The notes: generated from the letters alone by a model not told the origin. Positions 29,077-38,861 are shown, counted from the stretch's first letter. The stretch is 64,000 nt of DNA from an uncultured Bacteroidales bacterium (GCA_946187695.1 CAMHSB010000008.1:1-64000), one strand, 5' to 3'. Numbers and translations are program-made.

Positions 29077-31356
29077 TTACAGTTTTAGACTCAGCCCCGC
29101 AAAATAGGTACGCGGGATGGTCGGGCCATAGATATAATTCGCATCGCGGGACTCGCCCTTGTCAATGTCGCGCTGGAACTGATCGAGCACGTTCTTGATA
29201 CCGCAACTAACCTCCAGGCAATAGTGTTTATAGAGGTGGATATCGTACGCCAAACGGAAACCGAGGTCCCAGAAAGCGGGTGTCTTCTCCAACTTATCCT
29301 GCGGGATGTAACCCGCCAAGTGCGGCACGAGCATCGAGCCCGTAGCCTTGCCGTTGATGGAGATGGTGAAGTCCTGTATCGGTTGCACGTCGATCAGCAC
29401 GTAGCCGTAGTTATCCGGTGTATGCGCCATGCGCACGTCCGCCGGCACGTCCCGACTCCATGCCTGCGGCTCCGTATAACGGCTCTGCTGGTAGGTGTAG
29501 CCTATCTGGAGCGTGAAGAGCGTACCGTAATTGACCTTGCCCTCGAGGTTGATGCCGCCTACCCACGCTGCCTTGGCGTTCGTGCGGGTGAAGAGGACAT
29601 TGCCTGCCGGGTCCTTACCGTCCTCACGGAGGAAGAACACATCCTGCAGATAGGTGTAGAACCCTTCTGCCGTCAGGTTCACTTCCCACCTGCCGAACGA
29701 CCGGTACCAATCAGCACTCAAGGTTGCGCTATGCGAATACTCGGGTTGGAGGTTCGGATCCAGACGAATGAGCGACACGTTGCCGCCTACCGCCGCCACA
29801 TGCAGGTCCTCGTCGTAGGTCTGCGGCGCACGATAACCGCTGCTGTAACCGGCACGGAGCACGAGTCCGTCCGTCGGCGTATAACGGAAGGTCGCACGCG
29901 GATTAACTACCACGTTTTTCAGCAGGTTATGCTTCTCCATGCGTGCGCCAAGGAGCACGCTCCACGCCTCCTGTTTCCATTCGTTCTGGGCATACACACC
30001 TGCCACATGCACGTTTTGATGCAAGTCGCGGTTATAGCCCACCATGCGATCGTGCAGACCGTTGAACGTATATTCCGCACCTACCGTCAGATCGCCTTTC
30101 GCACGTCCGCAGGGATACGAGAAACGGTACTGCAGACCCGTGATAGAAGTCAGGTCCGTACTGCGACCATAGGCCGCCGTGTCACGACCCGCACCGAAAT
30201 AACTCTCGCGACCGATATGCTGGATCGCCGAATAGGCCGACACGAAATGTTTGTTATCAGGAGAGAACCAATCGAACGCCAACTGTCCGGCATCGATATT
30301 ATGCCGCAACTGCTCGGCGATATCCGCTTGGTGAGGCTCAAACTCAAACCGGTTGCCGCCCCGACGAAAATCCGTCGTATGGTGGTACGAAGCGGTGATT
30401 TTGCTATACGCGCTGGTCTTGAAGAAAACGCGCGTGCCTGCCGTCGTAGCACGTAACTTAGGTACCTCGCTGAAACCGTCCTCATCGCGGTCGTAGGGAC
30501 TGCGCGTGCGGTGGCTCGCAAAGAGATAAGCACCGATCTTACGGTTCTCGCTCAACACCGACGCGTTAAGGTCGGTATGGATATCATAGCCCGCATGCGC
30601 GTTGATCATGCTGGTGTTGGCGATGTTCACGAAGTTACGCACCGGCTCCTTGGTGATGATATTCACCACACCGGCTATCGCGTTCGCGCCGTACATCGCC
30701 GATCCGCCACCGCGGATGACCTCGATACGGTCGATCATCGCCGAAGGCACCTGCTCCAGTCCATACACCGACGCCATGCTTGAGAATACAGGACGGCTGT
30801 CCATCAGGATCTGCGTGTACTGCCCCTGCAGACCGTTGATACGCAGCTCCGTCTTACCACAGTTGGAGCAAGTGTTCTCTACCCGCAGACCCGGCTGAAA
30901 ATTGAGCACGTCCGCTACGCACGCCACCGCCGTCGTTTCGAACAGTTTCGGTGACAGCACGTTCACGATCGTCGCTGCTTCCTGACGCTTCGTCTCATAA
31001 CGGTTCGCCGTCACGACCACGCTGTTGAGCAGCTGCGATATCTCATGGATGGCGGCTTTCAGCTCCACCGTCTTGTCGGCCTCTATCTTCACCGGCAGCT
31101 CCAGGTTCTCATACCCCACGTACGAGAAGACGATCGTCTGCTTGCCGAGCGGCAGGTTCTTCATGAAGAAGTGACCCGACTCGTCCGTCACCGTACCTAT
31201 GTTCGTGCCTTTGACCTGCACATGGACGTACGGCAAGTGCTCGCCTGTCCGCTCATCCAGCACGTGCCCCACCAAGTGGGCATCAAACTCCTCTTGCGCC
31301 CACAAAGGCACAACGCACAAGAGCCCCAAAACCAATACCTTGATATATCTTTTCAT
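29077..31356 (-). CDS. TonB-dependent receptor with carboxypeptidase-like N-terminal domain
   Basis: VGHVLDERTGEHLPYVHVQVKGTNIGTVTDESGHF; NTCSNCGKTELRINGLQGQYTQILMDSRPV; GGGSAMYGANAIAGVVNIIT. Confidence 0.93.
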   Translation of the reverse strand: MKRYIKVLVLGLLCVVPLWAQEEFDAHLVGHVLDERTGEHLPYVHVQVKGTNIGTVTDESGHFFMKNLPLGKQTIVFSYVGYENLELPVKIEADKTVELKAAIHEISQLLNSVVVTANRYETKRQEAATIVNVLSPKLFETTAVACVADVLNFQPGLRVENTCSNCGKTELRINGLQGQYTQILMDSRPVFSSMASVYGLEQVPSAMIDRIEVIRGGGSAMYGANAIAGVVNIITKEPVRNFVNIANTSMINAHAGYDIHTDLNASVLSENRKIGAYLFASHRTRSPYDRDEDGFSEVPKLRATTAGTRVFFKTSAYSKITASYHHTTDFRRGGNRFEFEPHQADIAEQLRHNIDAGQLAFDWFSPDNKHFVSAYSAIQHIGRESYFGAGRDTAAYGRSTDLTSITGLQYRFSYPCGRAKGDLTVGAEYTFNGLHDRMVGYNRDLHQNVHVAGVYAQNEWKQEAWSVLLGARMEKHNLLKNVVVNPRATFRYTPTDGLVLRAGYSSGYRAPQTYDEDLHVAAVGGNVSLIRLDPNLQPEYSHSATLSADWYRSFGRWEVNLTAEGFYTYLQDVFFLREDGKDPAGNVLFTRTNAKAAWVGGINLEGKVNYGTLFTLQIGYTYQQSRYTEPQAWSRDVPADVRMAHTPDNYGYVLIDVQPIQDFTISINGKATGSMLVPHLAGYIPQDKLEKTPAFWDLGFRLAYDIHLYKHYCLEVSCGIKNVLDQFQRDIDKGESRDANYIYGPTIPRTYFAGLSLKL

Positions 31357-31381
31357 ACCTCGTTTCTTCAAAAAAGCGGTG

Positions 31382-31474
31382 CAAAAGTACAAAAAAAATT
31401 CGACACAACCAAATCCGGAGCCCAAATTCCCCATTTTTAGGTATTGGCCATTTTCGGCAATCTTTGTAACTTTG
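31382..31474. promoter_or_regulatory. Divergent promoters between the TonB receptor and porin operons
   Basis: Minus: CAAAAGTA 31382-31389 with CAAA 31410-31413; plus: ATTG 31443-31446 with TAACTTTG 31467-31474; 20-nt spacers. Confidence 0.6.
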
Positions 31475-31503
31475 TATTGATTTTTAATGGAAAATGACAA
31501 ACG

Positions 31504-32916
31504 ATGAAGAAATCACGGATTATCTTATCTATTGTATTGATTTTGTGCGCTTTAAGCGTACGTGCAGAAGATAGTATAAAAATCAGTGCGGCGGACATGC
31601 AAGCCCTTATCCAGCGTGTGGAGCGTTTGGAGCAAAAATCAGACCATCCCAATAAATTGGGAGCTTCCAGAGGTCAATTCACGATCGGCGGATACGGTGA
31701 GGTGACCGCCAAACATTGCTGGTTCTCCAATAACTACCTCCGTTACGGCAAGAATCCCGACAAATACGCCAACGACCATTACGGGGAGTTTGACCTGCCG
31801 CATGTAGTCATCTATCTGGGTTACGATTTCGGCAAAGGTTGGAGTGTAGGCACGGAGATCGAATTCGAGCACGGCGGTACGGAAAGCGCTATTGAGATCG
31901 AGGAGGAAGAAGGCGGAGAGTACGAAGCAGAGATCGAACGCGGCGGTGAAGTAGCGCTGGAGCAGTTTTGGTTGCAGAAAGCCTTCAACCGTTATGCCAT
32001 CCTTCGCGCAGGTATGCAAGTAATCCCCGTCGGCGGACTCAATGCACACCACGAATCAACCGAATATTTCGGTGTCTATCGTAACGAAGGCGAGTTCACG
32101 ATTATCCCTTCTACTTGGCACGAGGTAGCGCTCACTTTCATGGGTAGTACGCAGAACGGCTGGCACTATCAGGCGATGTTCCTGCCGGGCTTGGACAGCG
32201 ACCGTTTCAACCGCAAGAACTGGGTCAAACCCGGTGCAGGAAGTCCGTATGAGTTCAAGTTGGCGAACGTCTTTGCCGGTGCAGCACGTGTAGATTATAC
32301 CGGCGTACAAGGGTTACGTTTGAGCCTCAGCGGTTACTGTGGCAACTCGTTCCGCAACACATTGAGTAAAAGTAATGCCGAGTTGGATGCGAGTGCGTAC
32401 AAAGATGTGAAGGGTACGGTCAGTATCGGCGCTTTCGACTTTGCTTACAAAGGTCATGGCTTCGTTGCAAGAGGTTCGTTTCTTTACGGTCACTTGAGTG
32501 ATGCCGCCGCAATCACGCAGTATAATATCTCCATGCGCAAAGGTTCGGTGAGCAGCAAACAATGGATCGCTTCCGATGCCCTCGCAGCAGGTATTGAAGC
32601 CGGGTATGACTTCTTCTCACTCAACAAGAAGTTAGTCGAGAAAAAACAAGCGTTCTACGTCTTCGCACGGTACGACTACTACGACTCGATGTACAAATAC
32701 GACAACCAACCGACGGATATGTATGCCTGGTGCGGGCGTCATCGGGCCGCCGTGGGTATCAATTACTTCCCGATCAAGCAGGTAGGTGTAAAAGCCGAGT
32801 TCTCGTACGGCATATTAAAACAAGGTACGCGCGCAGACGGGACACGCGGGAAGATTTACAACGATGAACCGCAGATTGCCGTCGGCATCGTTTATGCAGG
32901 ATTTTATCAATTATAA
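31504..32916 (+). CDS. OprO/OprP-like outer membrane porin
   Basis: Signal peptide, short coiled coil ADMQALIQRVERLEQ, barrel GQFTIGGYGEVTAKH. Confidence 0.78.
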   Translation: MKKSRIILSIVLILCALSVRAEDSIKISAADMQALIQRVERLEQKSDHPNKLGASRGQFTIGGYGEVTAKHCWFSNNYLRYGKNPDKYANDHYGEFDLPHVVIYLGYDFGKGWSVGTEIEFEHGGTESAIEIEEEEGGEYEAEIERGGEVALEQFWLQKAFNRYAILRAGMQVIPVGGLNAHHESTEYFGVYRNEGEFTIIPSTWHEVALTFMGSTQNGWHYQAMFLPGLDSDRFNRKNWVKPGAGSPYEFKLANVFAGAARVDYTGVQGLRLSLSGYCGNSFRNTLSKSNAELDASAYKDVKGTVSIGAFDFAYKGHGFVARGSFLYGHLSDAAAITQYNISMRKGSVSSKQWIASDALAAGIEAGYDFFSLNKKLVEKKQAFYVFARYDYYDSMYKYDNQPTDMYAWCGRHRAAVGINYFPIKQVGVKAEFSYGILKQGTRADGTRGKIYNDEPQIAVGIVYAGFYQL

Positions 32917-32928
32917 ATTATAGCAAGC

Positions 32929-34107
32929 ATGAAAAAGAAATTATTCATTTTCGGAGTACTCGGATTAATCAGCGTACTCGGAATCAGTTGCAAAAAAAGC
33001 AACACCACAGAGCCCACCTCTGACAAAGAAGCGGCGCTGCAACAGGCGGTAACGCCCTATATACACAATACGGTCATTGCGACCTACAGCAGCATGGCAG
33101 ATGCCGGAATGACGCTATTGGAACAGACCCAAGCCATTCTCGACAAAGTAGAGAAAAGCGAGGATTACACGGCGCTGATGAAAGATGCGGACGCTTCTTG
33201 GCGACTTATGCGTAAGTACTGGGAACAGAGCGAGGCGTTCTTATACGGTCCGGCAAGCGCCCATAACATCGACCCGCATATCGACTCGTGGCCGCTCGAT
33301 TTCAATGCGATGAATGCCCTGTTACACGACCAAGCGCGCATGGCGCAGATTGAAGAAGAAGGCGGTGCGTACGTAGGCGATAAACTGGGTTACGCGCTCA
33401 AGGGCTTCCATGCCGCAGAGTATCTTCTTTTTGAGAGCGTACAGAAAGACGGTCGCGCCGTAGGTACCGGTAAACCGCACGCTGCTAACCTCACCCACGC
33501 AGAAGCTGTCTATCTGCTCGGTATCGTGGAGGACCTGACCCAACAAGCGATCCTGCTGGAGTACGCTTGGGCAGGCGAAGTGAGTGCTGACAAGAAAGCA
33601 ATCCTGGAAGAGGCTGAGATCGAGCCCTACGAAGACCAGTACGGAAACCAGATGAGAGATGCCGGAAAGGCCGGTTCGATTTACAAGACTTATCAGGAGG
33701 TAGCAGAAGAGATCATCGCCGGGGCTATCGACATCGCAGGCGAAGTAGCCGACCTGAAGATGGGTAACCCCTATATCAGCAGTACCGCCGAAGAACGCGA
33801 TTACATTGAGAGTCCGTACAGCTGCACCTCTACTACCGATTTCGCGGATAATATTCGTTCTATCCAACACGCTTACTGCGGGGCCAAAACAGGTGATTAC
33901 TCGGTTTCTAATTACATCTATCTCCAGAACGCAGACTTGGATGCCAAGGTGCGCAAAGCGATTGAAGATGCAATTGCCGCTATTGAAGCAATCGAGGATT
34001 TCGAGAACACCGCCAAAGGTAACCCGCAAGTAAAAGCGGCGATCGACAAAGTATCCGCCGTCGAAGAAGTACTGGACAAAGAAGTATTACCTTTATTAAG
34101 CAAATAA
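32929..34107 (+). CDS. Imelysin-family lipoprotein (IrpA-like)
   Basis: Lipobox LGISC; GFHAAEYLLF (GxHxxE). Confidence 0.87.
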   Translation: MKKKLFIFGVLGLISVLGISCKKSNTTEPTSDKEAALQQAVTPYIHNTVIATYSSMADAGMTLLEQTQAILDKVEKSEDYTALMKDADASWRLMRKYWEQSEAFLYGPASAHNIDPHIDSWPLDFNAMNALLHDQARMAQIEEEGGAYVGDKLGYALKGFHAAEYLLFESVQKDGRAVGTGKPHAANLTHAEAVYLLGIVEDLTQQAILLEYAWAGEVSADKKAILEEAEIEPYEDQYGNQMRDAGKAGSIYKTYQEVAEEIIAGAIDIAGEVADLKMGNPYISSTAEERDYIESPYSCTSTTDFADNIRSIQHAYCGAKTGDYSVSNYIYLQNADLDAKVRKAIEDAIAAIEAIEDFENTAKGNPQVKAAIDKVSAVEEVLDKEVLPLLSK

Positions 34108-34111
34108 TCCT

Positions 34112-35695
34112 ATGAAAAAAGAGTTTTTATGTATGGCGTTGGCTGCGCTGGCGCTTGTGGGTTGTAAGAAAGACCCAGTTCCGGGTTCGGAACCCGAGAC
34201 CGCACTACCGGATTGGTACTACACCGGCGGTGAATTAGGAACGACCGAGAATCTGTCGTCTATGACCTTCCGTCAACCGACCCCAGCGACGGAGAACGCG
34301 GGGCTGGGAACATTATTCGCACAAGGTGACCAGATTGCCGAGAAACCCTTTGTTACCAACGAGACAGGTCGTCAGCACGGTTTGGGTCCGGTCTATGTGC
34401 GCGCTTCCTGCCAACATTGCCACCCCAACTATTCGCACGGTACGTCGGTGCCGGCCGGTAAGTACGATGCGGACAATGTAGGTAACGGTACGCTGCTGGT
34501 GGTCATCAATCCGACTACCCAGGCCTATGTTCCTTGGTTAGCCGGCATGCCGCAACTCTTCGGTGCGGCACCCTTCAAGGCTCCGCTGGATCCGGATCAG
34601 ATCACCGTTAGTTGGAAGACTGCGACCGATGAGCACGGGAATAAGTTCGCCGACGGCGAGACCTATGAGTTACGCTATCCGGAAGTGAAGATGCCCAACA
34701 CCGCCGTTTATGTCTATAATCAAGGTTATCGCGACCCGGACGGTCTGCTCGAGAACCAGAGTTATGAGGTTAAGTTGGAGAACACGATCGGTGTTTATGG
34801 TTCCGGTTTGCTCGATGCCATCCCCGATCAGGATATCCTCGACCAATACGCCAAAGAGGCATCGGACGGTAAACTCAAGAATGGTTTGAATCCTGCTTTC
34901 TGGGACGGCGGTTTCAAGGAGAGCGGTTACTACAAGAACGACTCGAAATGGGGTCCGAAGCGTTTCACCTATGCGCTCACACGTGGTCCAATCATGGACG
35001 CCGCGGGTGCGAACGCGATTTGGAATATTACCAATGTTACTCGTAGCGATCGCAAATACCACTATCTCGACCTCAACGGTACGATTTATGCCGAGTACGC
35101 ATCTAAAGATCCGGAGGTACAAGCCGCTTTCGGTACGCAGGAGGAGATTTATAACTACCTGACTTCCAAAGAGTTACAGACCGAGATGAGCGACGAGGAA
35201 TTCACGCAAGTGATGGTTTGGCATCGCGGTTTGGCCGTTCCGGCGGCACGTAACGTGACCGACAGCGCTGTTTTACGCGGTAAGGAGTTGTTCACGCAAA
35301 TCGGCTGCGACTACTGCCACCGTCCAACTTGGACGACCGGTCCGGACGAGGTACGCGACCCGAATAATTTCCCCGTTACGGCCGCTATGCCTCGTTACCC
35401 GAACCAAAAGATCTGGCCATACACCGATATGGTACAGCACAAACTGTGCATGGTCAACGATATCCGTACCGGTTGGTGTCGTACGACACCGCTCTGGGGA
35501 CGTGGTCTGCATAAGAAAGCGACCGGCGATGCCTACGAAGCACGTATGCACGATACCCGCGCAAGAAACGTGATCGAGGCCATTATGTGGCACGGCTACA
35601 GCAACCAATCCGATGCTTACTGGCCGACACAGCAGTTCTACAAACTCAACAAGGAGGATCGTGATGCCGTCGTGGCTTTCATCAATGCTATATAA
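34112..35695 (+). CDS. Di-heme oxidoreductase-like lipoprotein (DUF1111)
   Basis: Lipobox LVGC; CQHCH and CDYCH heme-binding motifs. Confidence 0.9.
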   Translation: MKKEFLCMALAALALVGCKKDPVPGSEPETALPDWYYTGGELGTTENLSSMTFRQPTPATENAGLGTLFAQGDQIAEKPFVTNETGRQHGLGPVYVRASCQHCHPNYSHGTSVPAGKYDADNVGNGTLLVVINPTTQAYVPWLAGMPQLFGAAPFKAPLDPDQITVSWKTATDEHGNKFADGETYELRYPEVKMPNTAVYVYNQGYRDPDGLLENQSYEVKLENTIGVYGSGLLDAIPDQDILDQYAKEASDGKLKNGLNPAFWDGGFKESGYYKNDSKWGPKRFTYALTRGPIMDAAGANAIWNITNVTRSDRKYHYLDLNGTIYAEYASKDPEVQAAFGTQEEIYNYLTSKELQTEMSDEEFTQVMVWHRGLAVPAARNVTDSAVLRGKELFTQIGCDYCHRPTWTTGPDEVRDPNNFPVTAAMPRYPNQKIWPYTDMVQHKLCMVNDIRTGWCRTTPLWGRGLHKKATGDAYEARMHDTRARNVIEAIMWHGYSNQSDAYWPTQQFYKLNKEDRDAVVAFINAI

Positions 35696-36719
35696 GCCCG
35701 TGACCTTGTTGGTACACATCGCCCTCGCGACCATCGTCGTGGGGGCATGTGTAACCCATTTCTTCGGGGAACAGGGAGAAATACACTTGCGGGCTGACCA
35801 AGCCATTGTGGTACCGCACTCACAGATCTCCCTTTTCCTCTGGGATTTTCATATCGTTAGCGATGCTGAGGGCAACCCCGTGGACTTCATCTCCGAGTTG
35901 CGTTTGTTGGATCGCAGTAAAGAACCGCTCCGTGTGGACGAAGGCATCGTGCGGATGAATAATCCACTCAAATACCACCATTATCGGTTCTGTCAGTCGG
36001 ATTATGACAGCGACCGGCAAGGTGTTGTGTTGGCTTATAACCATGACCCGTGGGGGATCGGCATCACCTATACCGGTTATGCCTTGTTGCTTATCGCGAT
36101 GATTGCTTTCTTCTTCCAGCCCCGAACCTATTTCCGTGCGCTTCTGAAAAGTCTTACAGCAAAGCGGTCCTACAACGAAGTGGTCTTACAGCGAAGCGGT
36201 CTTATAGCGTTAGCGGTCATAATAATTGCCAAAGCAATTATTATGACCAAAGTAGTTACTCCAAAACCACCTTTGCAACCGGTATTACAGACACCGCTTT
36301 TAGGAATTCACGTATCGGTCATCATGCTGGCGTACACGCTTTTTGCAGTCATCATGATAAATGGCATATTAGGCCTTTGCATGCCTGCCAAACGGGAGTC
36401 GCTTATGCAGCTGTCGCAACTCCTTCTCTACCCTGCGCTTTTCTGCCTGACTGCCGGAATCTTTATCGGTGCCGTATGGGCAAATATGTCGTGGGGACGC
36501 TACTGGGGGTGGGATCCCAAAGAGACATGGGCGCTGATCACCATGCTCGTCTATGCGCTCCTGCTCCATTTCCCGTGGATGAAAAACAAATTACCAATCA
36601 CCAATGAGAAATCACCAATTATTTATCACGTTTTATCCGTGATAAATTTCCTTTTCGTCCTCTTTACCTATTTTGGAGTTTCGTACCTCCTCGGAGGACT
36701 CCATTCGTATGCAAATTAA
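35664..36719 (+). CDS. Cytochrome c biogenesis protein, ResB-like N-terminus fused to CcsA
   Basis: WGRYWGWDPKETWALI heme-handling motif; overlaps DUF1111 gene 3' end. Confidence 0.88.
   Translation: MPSWLSSMLYKPVTLLVHIALATIVVGACVTHFFGEQGEIHLRADQAIVVPHSQISLFLWDFHIVSDAEGNPVDFISELRLLDRSKEPLRVDEGIVRMNNPLKYHHYRFCQSDYDSDRQGVVLAYNHDPWGIGITYTGYALLLIAMIAFFFQPRTYFRALLKSLTAKRSYNEVVLQRSGLIALAVIIIAKAIIMTKVVTPKPPLQPVLQTPLLGIHVSVIMLAYTLFAVIMINGILGLCMPAKRESLMQLSQLLLYPALFCLTAGIFIGAVWANMSWGRYWGWDPKETWALITMLVYALLLHFPWMKNKLPITNEKSPIIYHVLSVINFLFVLFTYFGVSYLLGGLHSYAN
36151..36215 (+). repeat. 16-bp tandem repeat (GTCTTACAGCGAAGCG) x4 inside the ccsA-like CDS
   Basis: Copies at 36151, 36167, 36183, 36199. Confidence 0.88.
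36215..36248. repeat. Perfect 15-bp inverted repeat with CAAA loop inside the CDS
   Basis: GGTCATAATAATTGC-CAAA-GCAATTATTATGACC. Confidence 0.95.
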
Positions 36720-36737
36720 ATAAATATTCTCTCTTCA

Positions 36738-36769
36738 TTTGCTTATGTCAAAAAAAAGCAGTACCTTTG
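36738..36769 (+). promoter_or_regulatory. -33/-7 promoter of the hemerythrin-LuxR gene
   Basis: TTTG 36738-36741, 20 nt, TACCTTTG 36762-36769. Confidence 0.75.
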
Positions 36770-36792
36770 CAGCCGATTTTGATACAACGATC

Positions 36793-37665
36793 ATGTATAA
36801 GGCGACCGATAAGATTTGCGATTTGATGGCGCATGAGGAAGATGCCATCCAGATCATCAGCCGTTTCGGACTCGAGATGGGGGTTGGGGACCAGACCATC
36901 GAGCAGGTCTGCGAGGCGCACCACGTGCATACGACAACCTTCCTCGCTGTCGTCAATTATAAGGTTTTTCATCAACGCGCTATACCCGAAGAAATAGATA
37001 TTCCTACCCTGCAGCGGTATCTGCAAAACGCCCATACTTATTTTCTCGATTTCCGTCTGCCACGTCTGCGCAGAGCACTTGTAGAAGCCATCATTCCGGC
37101 AGACCCGACAACTAAAATCCCGGGACTCATCCTCCGTTGCTACGATGAGTTCGTCGAGGAGATACGCACCCATATTGAACATGAGAACGCAGGTCTTTTC
37201 GAAGAGCACGAGCACGATGACGAACGTATCACCGGCAAGCTGACGGAGATCAAGAACCTCATCATCAAGTATTTCCCCGGAACATCGTCCCGCACCATTA
37301 CCTATACGCTCATCAGCGTCATGTCCGATTTATGGCACACGGAGCAGGATTTTGCGGACCATTGTGCCATCGAGGATGATATCCTTCGTCCGGCACTTTC
37401 TGAGGAATATGCGCACTCACATCGTCGGCATCAGATGCCGCAGACCGAAGAACTCTCCGACCGCGAGAAAGATGTACTCGTGCAGGTGGTGAAGGGTCTG
37501 AGTAACAAGGAGATTGCCGATGTGCTCTTTATCTCCACACACACCGTCATCTCGCACCGTAAGAACATCGCCCGCAAACTCAATATCCACTCCACCGCGG
37601 GTCTGACCATCTACGCAATCGTCAATAAACTGGTGGATCTCAATAGCCTCGAAATTTGTTGTTAG
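36793..37665 (+). CDS. Regulator: RIC/ScdA-like N-terminus, hemerythrin-like domain, LuxR-type HTH
   Basis: His/Glu pattern HIEHENAGLFEEHEHDD; LSDREKDVLVQVVKGLSNKEIADVLFISTHTVISHRKNI. Confidence 0.85.
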   Translation: MYKATDKICDLMAHEEDAIQIISRFGLEMGVGDQTIEQVCEAHHVHTTTFLAVVNYKVFHQRAIPEEIDIPTLQRYLQNAHTYFLDFRLPRLRRALVEAIIPADPTTKIPGLILRCYDEFVEEIRTHIEHENAGLFEEHEHDDERITGKLTEIKNLIIKYFPGTSSRTITYTLISVMSDLWHTEQDFADHCAIEDDILRPALSEEYAHSHRRHQMPQTEELSDREKDVLVQVVKGLSNKEIADVLFISTHTVISHRKNIARKLNIHSTAGLTIYAIVNKLVDLNSLEICC

Positions 37666-37777
37666 GCGGGTTATACATCGAGGTCGATGGGCATAGTCAC
37701 CATTCCTCAGAGACCTGCCACCCATTCCACTAACAGACGGAATGATTATGACACTAAGAGATTTTATAACCAAATGA

Positions 37778-38668
37778 ATGGGTGCGATAGTGCTGATAGT
37801 AGCCGCACTAAGTCTCTTTGTGCCCTCTTCGCTGGCGTGGATCGGTACTTGGGTCATCAATCCGATGCTTGGCGTCATCATGTTCGGCATGGGATTGACA
37901 CTTTCGGCGAATGACCTCAAAATAGTGCTGAGTCGTCCCAAAGATATCCTCATCGGTTGCCTCACGCAGTTCACCGTCATGCCGCTGATAGCATGGATTC
38001 TGACCAAGGTTTTCTCGTTGCCGCAAGAACTGGCGATAGGCGTCATTCTCGTCGGTTGTTGCCCGGGCGGAACGGCATCGAATGTGATTACCTATCTGGC
38101 AAAAGGCGACCTTGCGCTATCCGTTGGCATGACCGCAGCATCTACTTTGCTGGCGCCAATCCTGACGCCGCTTCTCGTCTGGCTGTTGGCGGGCACGATG
38201 GTCGATGGGCATACAACGGGTATGCTGCTGAGCATCGTCTATATCGTTATTCTACCCATCGTCTGCGGTCTGCTATGCCAGCGCTTCATTCCTAAGATCA
38301 CGCAACGCGTCACGCCTTATCTGCCGGCATTCTCATCCCTTGCTGTGGCACTTACTGTCGGCATCGTCGTCTCGCATAATGCCGATAGGCTTATGACCGC
38401 AGGCCTGCTTGTCGTGCTGGTGGTGATGCTTCATAACCTCTTCGGTCTCGGCATCGGCTATCTGGTCGGTCGCATGTTACGTCTGCAACGTCCGAAAAGC
38501 GTGGCACTCAGTATAGAAGTAGGCATGCAGAATTCCGGCTTGGCGACCTCGCTGGCGGTAATGCATTTTGCGGCTTTCCCCTTAGCTACCATTCCCGGCG
38601 CAGTATTCAGCGTTTGGCATAACATCAGCGGTGCTATCATCGCCCGCATCTATTCACGACTTCCATGA
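37778..38668 (+). CDS. Bile acid:sodium symporter family (BASS) transporter
   Basis: Nine to ten TM; LVGCCPGGTASNVITYLAKGDLALS motif. Confidence 0.87.
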   Translation: MGAIVLIVAALSLFVPSSLAWIGTWVINPMLGVIMFGMGLTLSANDLKIVLSRPKDILIGCLTQFTVMPLIAWILTKVFSLPQELAIGVILVGCCPGGTASNVITYLAKGDLALSVGMTAASTLLAPILTPLLVWLLAGTMVDGHTTGMLLSIVYIVILPIVCGLLCQRFIPKITQRVTPYLPAFSSLAVALTVGIVVSHNADRLMTAGLLVVLVVMLHNLFGLGIGYLVGRMLRLQRPKSVALSIEVGMQNSGLATSLAVMHFAAFPLATIPGAVFSVWHNISGAIIARIYSRLP

Positions 38669-38861
38669 CCGCGAATCTCCGTCTGTTTCGTCGGGATCCT
38701 ATTCCGACAATCGGCTGTCTCAAAGTTTCATAGTCTCACGTGCATTTTTTGTTCATCTTATATATTCTTTGCCTGTGACTTTGACCTAACTCTCATTCGC
38801 ATCTCGTTTGCATTACGGACGTCATAGTCCGGTCCTTTTCCGGTTTTACGTCGTCTGTTAT

